Source: Phylloscopus collybita | Lineage: Eukaryota > Chordata > Aves > Passeriformes > Phylloscopidae | DNA: 64,000 bases | Assembly (NCBI GenBank): GCA_027886175.1 | Contig: JAJNNQ010000126.1 | Span: forward strand, 2,366,501 to 2,430,500 | Direction: 5' to 3' | In this document: positions 60,691 through 64,000 of the stretch, piece by piece | How the letters are laid out: each line of letters opens with the position of its first letter | Position numbering within the stretch: position 1 is the first letter of the stretch | The notes under the pieces: model-generated | Databases searched by the model: none | Told to the model about the DNA's origin: nothing | What the model saw: the letters and a program-made list of their open reading frames with translations, nothing else | Position numbers and translations under genes: made by a program

Positions 60691-61763
60691 TTGGATTAGT
60701 GAGCTAAACCCACTACAAAAGTTCACTTCTACATGGGTGTTTTGACCTTTTTCACAATACAGAATTAATAAGATATACTTCCTCAATAAGAAACTAAATG
60801 AAGGCTAAAACCAGAGACTTCTCCCTTGATCTTTAAGGACCATCAAATCAAAACCTACTAGTTGTTGGTCCAGTTTCTGGTAGTCAGACCTTGTACAAGG
60901 GACACTGCTGTAAGAGAAAAAAATTCAGATAGTGTGCTGCATTTTACCAAGACAAAACATCTATTACCACTTCCATGAAATTGATTGTTTCAAAATCAAG
61001 CTTAATTAACAAGAGGAAAGCAAATATCAGTACAACAGTAAAATGCTGTCACTCCACCTGTTCTACTAGAAATTCAAACCAATATTATTCTGTCTCTTAA
61101 GAGACAAACTTGCTGTAATTTTTAACATAACATATCTGTAGAATGTAGAATTTATTTACACTTTCATACAATCTGGGAGTAGCACATATGCCACCAGTTT
61201 TACAGGGGGATGGAAATGAGTTTCTGTTTTAGTTTATCTTCTTTAAGTCACTGTGTCTTTACAGAAGCAAGGGAATTTTTGCAGCTTGAGTACTGTACAT
61301 TTCATAAGCTAAGTAGGATTATTTCTGTCACGTACTACAAAAGACCCAAGCTTCTCCTTATGCATTTCACAGAATTTGTGTTTTGGAATAGTTTTATCTT
61401 GGTGTGGGCTTCCCTCACACATGCTGACTAGTGACTTTCATATATTCTATCCCTATCTGGCTTTCACAGAGGCAGAGATACGTTAGCAATGACTCATAAC
61501 CATTTTTGTCTTTTGTGTTTCTTACTGTCTCGGTGCAAAGAGAGATATTTTTGGCATTTTTTGCCTACTGATCTAAACATGCTGGACTTTTATTTCCTAA
61601 TTTTTGTGCAGAGCGTATGGTATCTACATATACCTGCCACAAAATTCTATAAAATTCATAAAGTCTGTGAGACACCCTCTGATGTTCCTATTTGTTGAAG
61701 ATTCTATTCCATTAGCTCAAAAAATATTTTTATTGGAAACATTAGGATAGTTATATCATAGGA
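60691..61763. other. Unrecognised DNA after the LTR
   Basis: The internal retroviral region seems to stop soon after the primer site. cccactaca, the LTR end motif, recurs at 60709-60717. Nothing coding is recognised to 61763. Confidence 0.45.
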
Positions 61764-63218
61764 ATGGGTCCTTCTGATCCCGGTAATTACAGACCAGTCA
61801 GCCTGACCTCAGTACCCGGCAAGATGATGGAACTGTTCATATTGACAGTCACCACGCAGCACTTACAGGATGGCCAGAGGATCAGACCCAGCCAGCATGG
61901 GTTTAGGAGGGGTAGGTCATCATTGACCAGCCTGATCTCCTTTTATGACCAAGTGACCCACCTGGTGGCTGCAGGAAAGGCTGTAGGTGTTTGGACTTCA
62001 GCAGGGCCTTTGACACTGTCTCCCACAGCACACCCCTGGAAAAGCTGGCAGCCCAGGGCTTGGACAGGAGCACTCTCTGCTGGGTTAGGAACTGGCTGCA
62101 TGGCTGGGGCCAGAGAGTGGTGGTGAACAGTGCTGCATCCAGCTGGGGAAAGTCACCAGTGATGTTCCTCAGGGGTCTGTGCTGGGGCCAGCTCTGTTCA
62201 GTATTTTCATTGATGACATGGATTGAGGGTATTGAGTCTTTAGTTAGTAAATTTGCAGATGACATTAAGCTGGGAGCTTGTGTTGATCTGTTGGAAGGTA
62301 GGAGGGCTCTGCAGAGAGATTTGGAATGGTTGGTTGGATGGGCAGACTCTAATAAGATGCAGTTTAATAAGTCCAAGTGCTGAGTCCTGCACTTTGGCCA
62401 CAATAACCCCTGGCAATGTTATAGGCTGGGGACGGTGTGGCTGGACAGTGCCCAGGCAGAAAGGGACCTGGGGGTGCTGGTGACAGCAGCTGAACATGAG
62501 CCAGGGTGTGCCCTGGTGGCCAAAAAGGCAAATGGCATCCAGGCCTGGATGAGGAATGGTGTGGCCAGCAGGAGCAGGAGGTCATTCTGCCCCTGTACTG
62601 GGCACTGGTGAGGCCACACTTTGAGTGCTGTGTCCAGCTCTGGCCCCTCAGTTCAGGAAGGACATTGAGTGCTGTGTCCAGCTCTGGCCCCTCAGTTCAG
62701 GAAGGACATTGAGTGCAGTGTCCAGCTCTGGCCTCTCAGTTCAGGAAGGACGTTGAGATGCTTGGGCATCTCAGAGAAGGCAACGAGGCTGGTGAGGGCC
62801 TTGGAACATAAACCCTGTGAGGAACAGCTGAGGGAGCTGGGGTTGTTTAGCCTGGAGAAAAGGAGACTCAGAGGTGACCTTATCACTCCCTACAACCTCC
62901 TGAAGGTGGCTGTGGTCAGCTGGGGGTTGGTCTCTTTCTCCAGGCAGCAACTGACAGAACATGACGATGCAGTGCCAAGCTGTGCCAAGGGAAATATAGG
63001 TTGGATATTAGGAAAATGTTTTTTCATAGAAAGAGTGATAAAGTACTGAAATGGTCTGCCTGAGGAGGTGGTGGAGTCACCATCCCTGGAAGTGTTTAAC
63101 AAAAGACTGGATGTGGCACTTGGTGCCATGATCTAGTTGAGGTGTTAGGGGTGGGTTGGACTCAGTGATCTTGAAGGTCTCTTCAAACCTAGAAATTCTG
63201 TGATTCGGTGATTCTTAG
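61764..63218 (+). mobile_element. CR1 LINE, RT and 3' UTR
   Basis: 5'-truncated CR1 starting in the RT. Frame 61764-61985 shows DPGNYRPVSLTSVPGKMME and SQHGFRRGRSSLTSLI; a frameshift then leads to MDFSRAFDTVSH (motif A, from 61991), and the catalytic SKFADDIKLG is intact near 62245-62275. A further stop at about 62384 and frameshifts break the ORF. A 44-bp segment is triplicated at 62623-62754. The 3' UTR runs from 62755 and ends in aaattctgtgattcggtgatt at about 63194-63218, the CR1 octamer tail. It is not autonomous. Confidence 0.92.
62623..62754. repeat. 44-bp triplication inside CR1
   Basis: Three direct copies start at 62623, 62667 and 62711, each gagtgctgtgtccagctctg followed by gcccctcagttcaggaagga. 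The second copy is identical to the first over the unit; the third differs at a few bases. 44 is not a multiple of three, so it also shifts the CR1 frame. Confidence 0.95.
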
Positions 63219-64000
63219 GCTAAAAATCAACAGTTCTTTTTAAACCTGAACATGAGGCAGAGGAATAATGTCCCATTTTTGTTCAGTTTTTCTTTGGTTT
63301 CCCATAATATTATCTCTATAAATGTGTGCAGCTACGGATCCAAGCAGCATTACATGTTGTCACCTCCTAACCAAAGTGCCATTCAGAAGTGTCTGTGATG
63401 TGTTGGGGATAAACTCTGGATTTCGAGCACAGGAACATTGTCACATGACCCCCTGCCCTAAGGGAAAGATGAATGCTTCTTTTCCTAGCAAGGGAAGTAA
63501 GAGTACTGCGGGGTTAAAGTGGAGACACATGGGTCTGTTTTGTGAAGTTCATTGCTTATCCTTAGGAATCCAGTCTTCTGTTTCAGGAAAAGACAAATTA
63601 TTTTCCCCTCTTTCTTTGAACTGGTATTTGATTTTGGAAGGGAGGGATGCTTCTGGAAAAAGAAACTTTAAATTCTGTAATACAAGGATAAGGGGAATGA
63701 GGCAGAGTTGTACATTACGTAGGAAAGCTGAGTGATCAATGATGCTCATTTTTTTATGTCATATTAGCTTATATAAAAGACAACCCCATGAATAGCAAAC
63801 ACCTTTAGTTTAAATTAAAATCACTGTTGTCTGTGTACTCAGTGAGTGATATCTAAGTGACTACAGGATTTTTGCTTAAACTGATTTCTAACTACATAAT
63901 ACCAGGTCTGGAAACTACTATTCCAAAAACTTGTCTGGTTTTTGACTGTAGGAATCACTACTGAAGGTTAGAAGGCCTTATATCAGTTCAAGGAAAACAC
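63219..64000 (+). other. Unrecognised DNA with a 137-codon ORF
   Basis: An ATG-started frame at 63322-63735 has no domain, signal peptide or membrane span, and no similarity I recognise. Frames of this length are expected about once or more by chance in a window of this size. No transposon is seen to the right edge. Confidence 0.4.

Noticed and set aside
63322..63735. 137-codon ATG-started frame as a gene
   Set aside because: No domain or signal; expected by chance at this length. No splice or transcript evidence.

Overview
This window looks like nuclear DNA from a bird. It is AT-rich and non-coding in appearance. It is dotted with CR1 (chicken repeat 1) LINE fragments, several ending in the CR1-type 3' tail, and with at least eight likely long terminal repeats (LTRs) of endogenous retroviruses. 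One LTR (42912-43512) has the layout I know from avian ERVL elements. A songbird is my best guess from the density and variety of LTRs, but that is inference. I see nothing bacterial, plasmid or phage-like, and no rRNA, tRNA or CRISPR array.

Layout. At 1-590 lies the wreck of a retroviral pol gene, with a probable retroviral 3' part to about 1570. From 1.6 to 11 kb the DNA is mostly unrecognised, apart from a hairpin at 2347-2392 and a 299-nt tract with no G at 6850-7148. A solo LTR with a clean 5-bp target duplication sits at 10987-11726. A CR1 element at 14190-15842 is broken by an unidentified insertion and followed by an LTR at 15843-16357. From 16.4 to 31.8 kb there are only small CR1 scraps and one interesting cysteine-rich exon-like segment at 19715-19855. 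From 31.9 to 39.8 kb there is a probable LTR, a CR1 split by an LTR (34372-35016), a 1.1-kb LTR (37460-38534) and an old CR1. An ERVL-type LTR lies at 42912-43512. The tidiest nest is at 46255-47975, where one CR1 carries two LTRs of different families in opposite orientation. The right end has a CR1 (57217-58600, minus), a very long LTR (58642-60665) that contains nine copies of a 61-bp repeat and is followed by a tRNA-Gly-type primer binding site, and a CR1 at 61764-63218.

Genes. I recognise no host protein-coding gene. Open frames over 60 codons are scattered at about the density expected by chance in DNA of this composition. A few segments flanked by good splice signals (5830-5949, 19715-19855, 32227-32291, 40514-40717, 50376-50542) are listed as candidate exons with low confidence. 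The window may be a gene desert or part of a gene with very long introns. The sequence alone does not decide this.

The best leads are the long LTR with its internal minisatellite and tRNA-Gly primer site, the cysteine-rich exon candidate, the nested CR1/LTR insertions that give a relative timeline, and the G-free tract.
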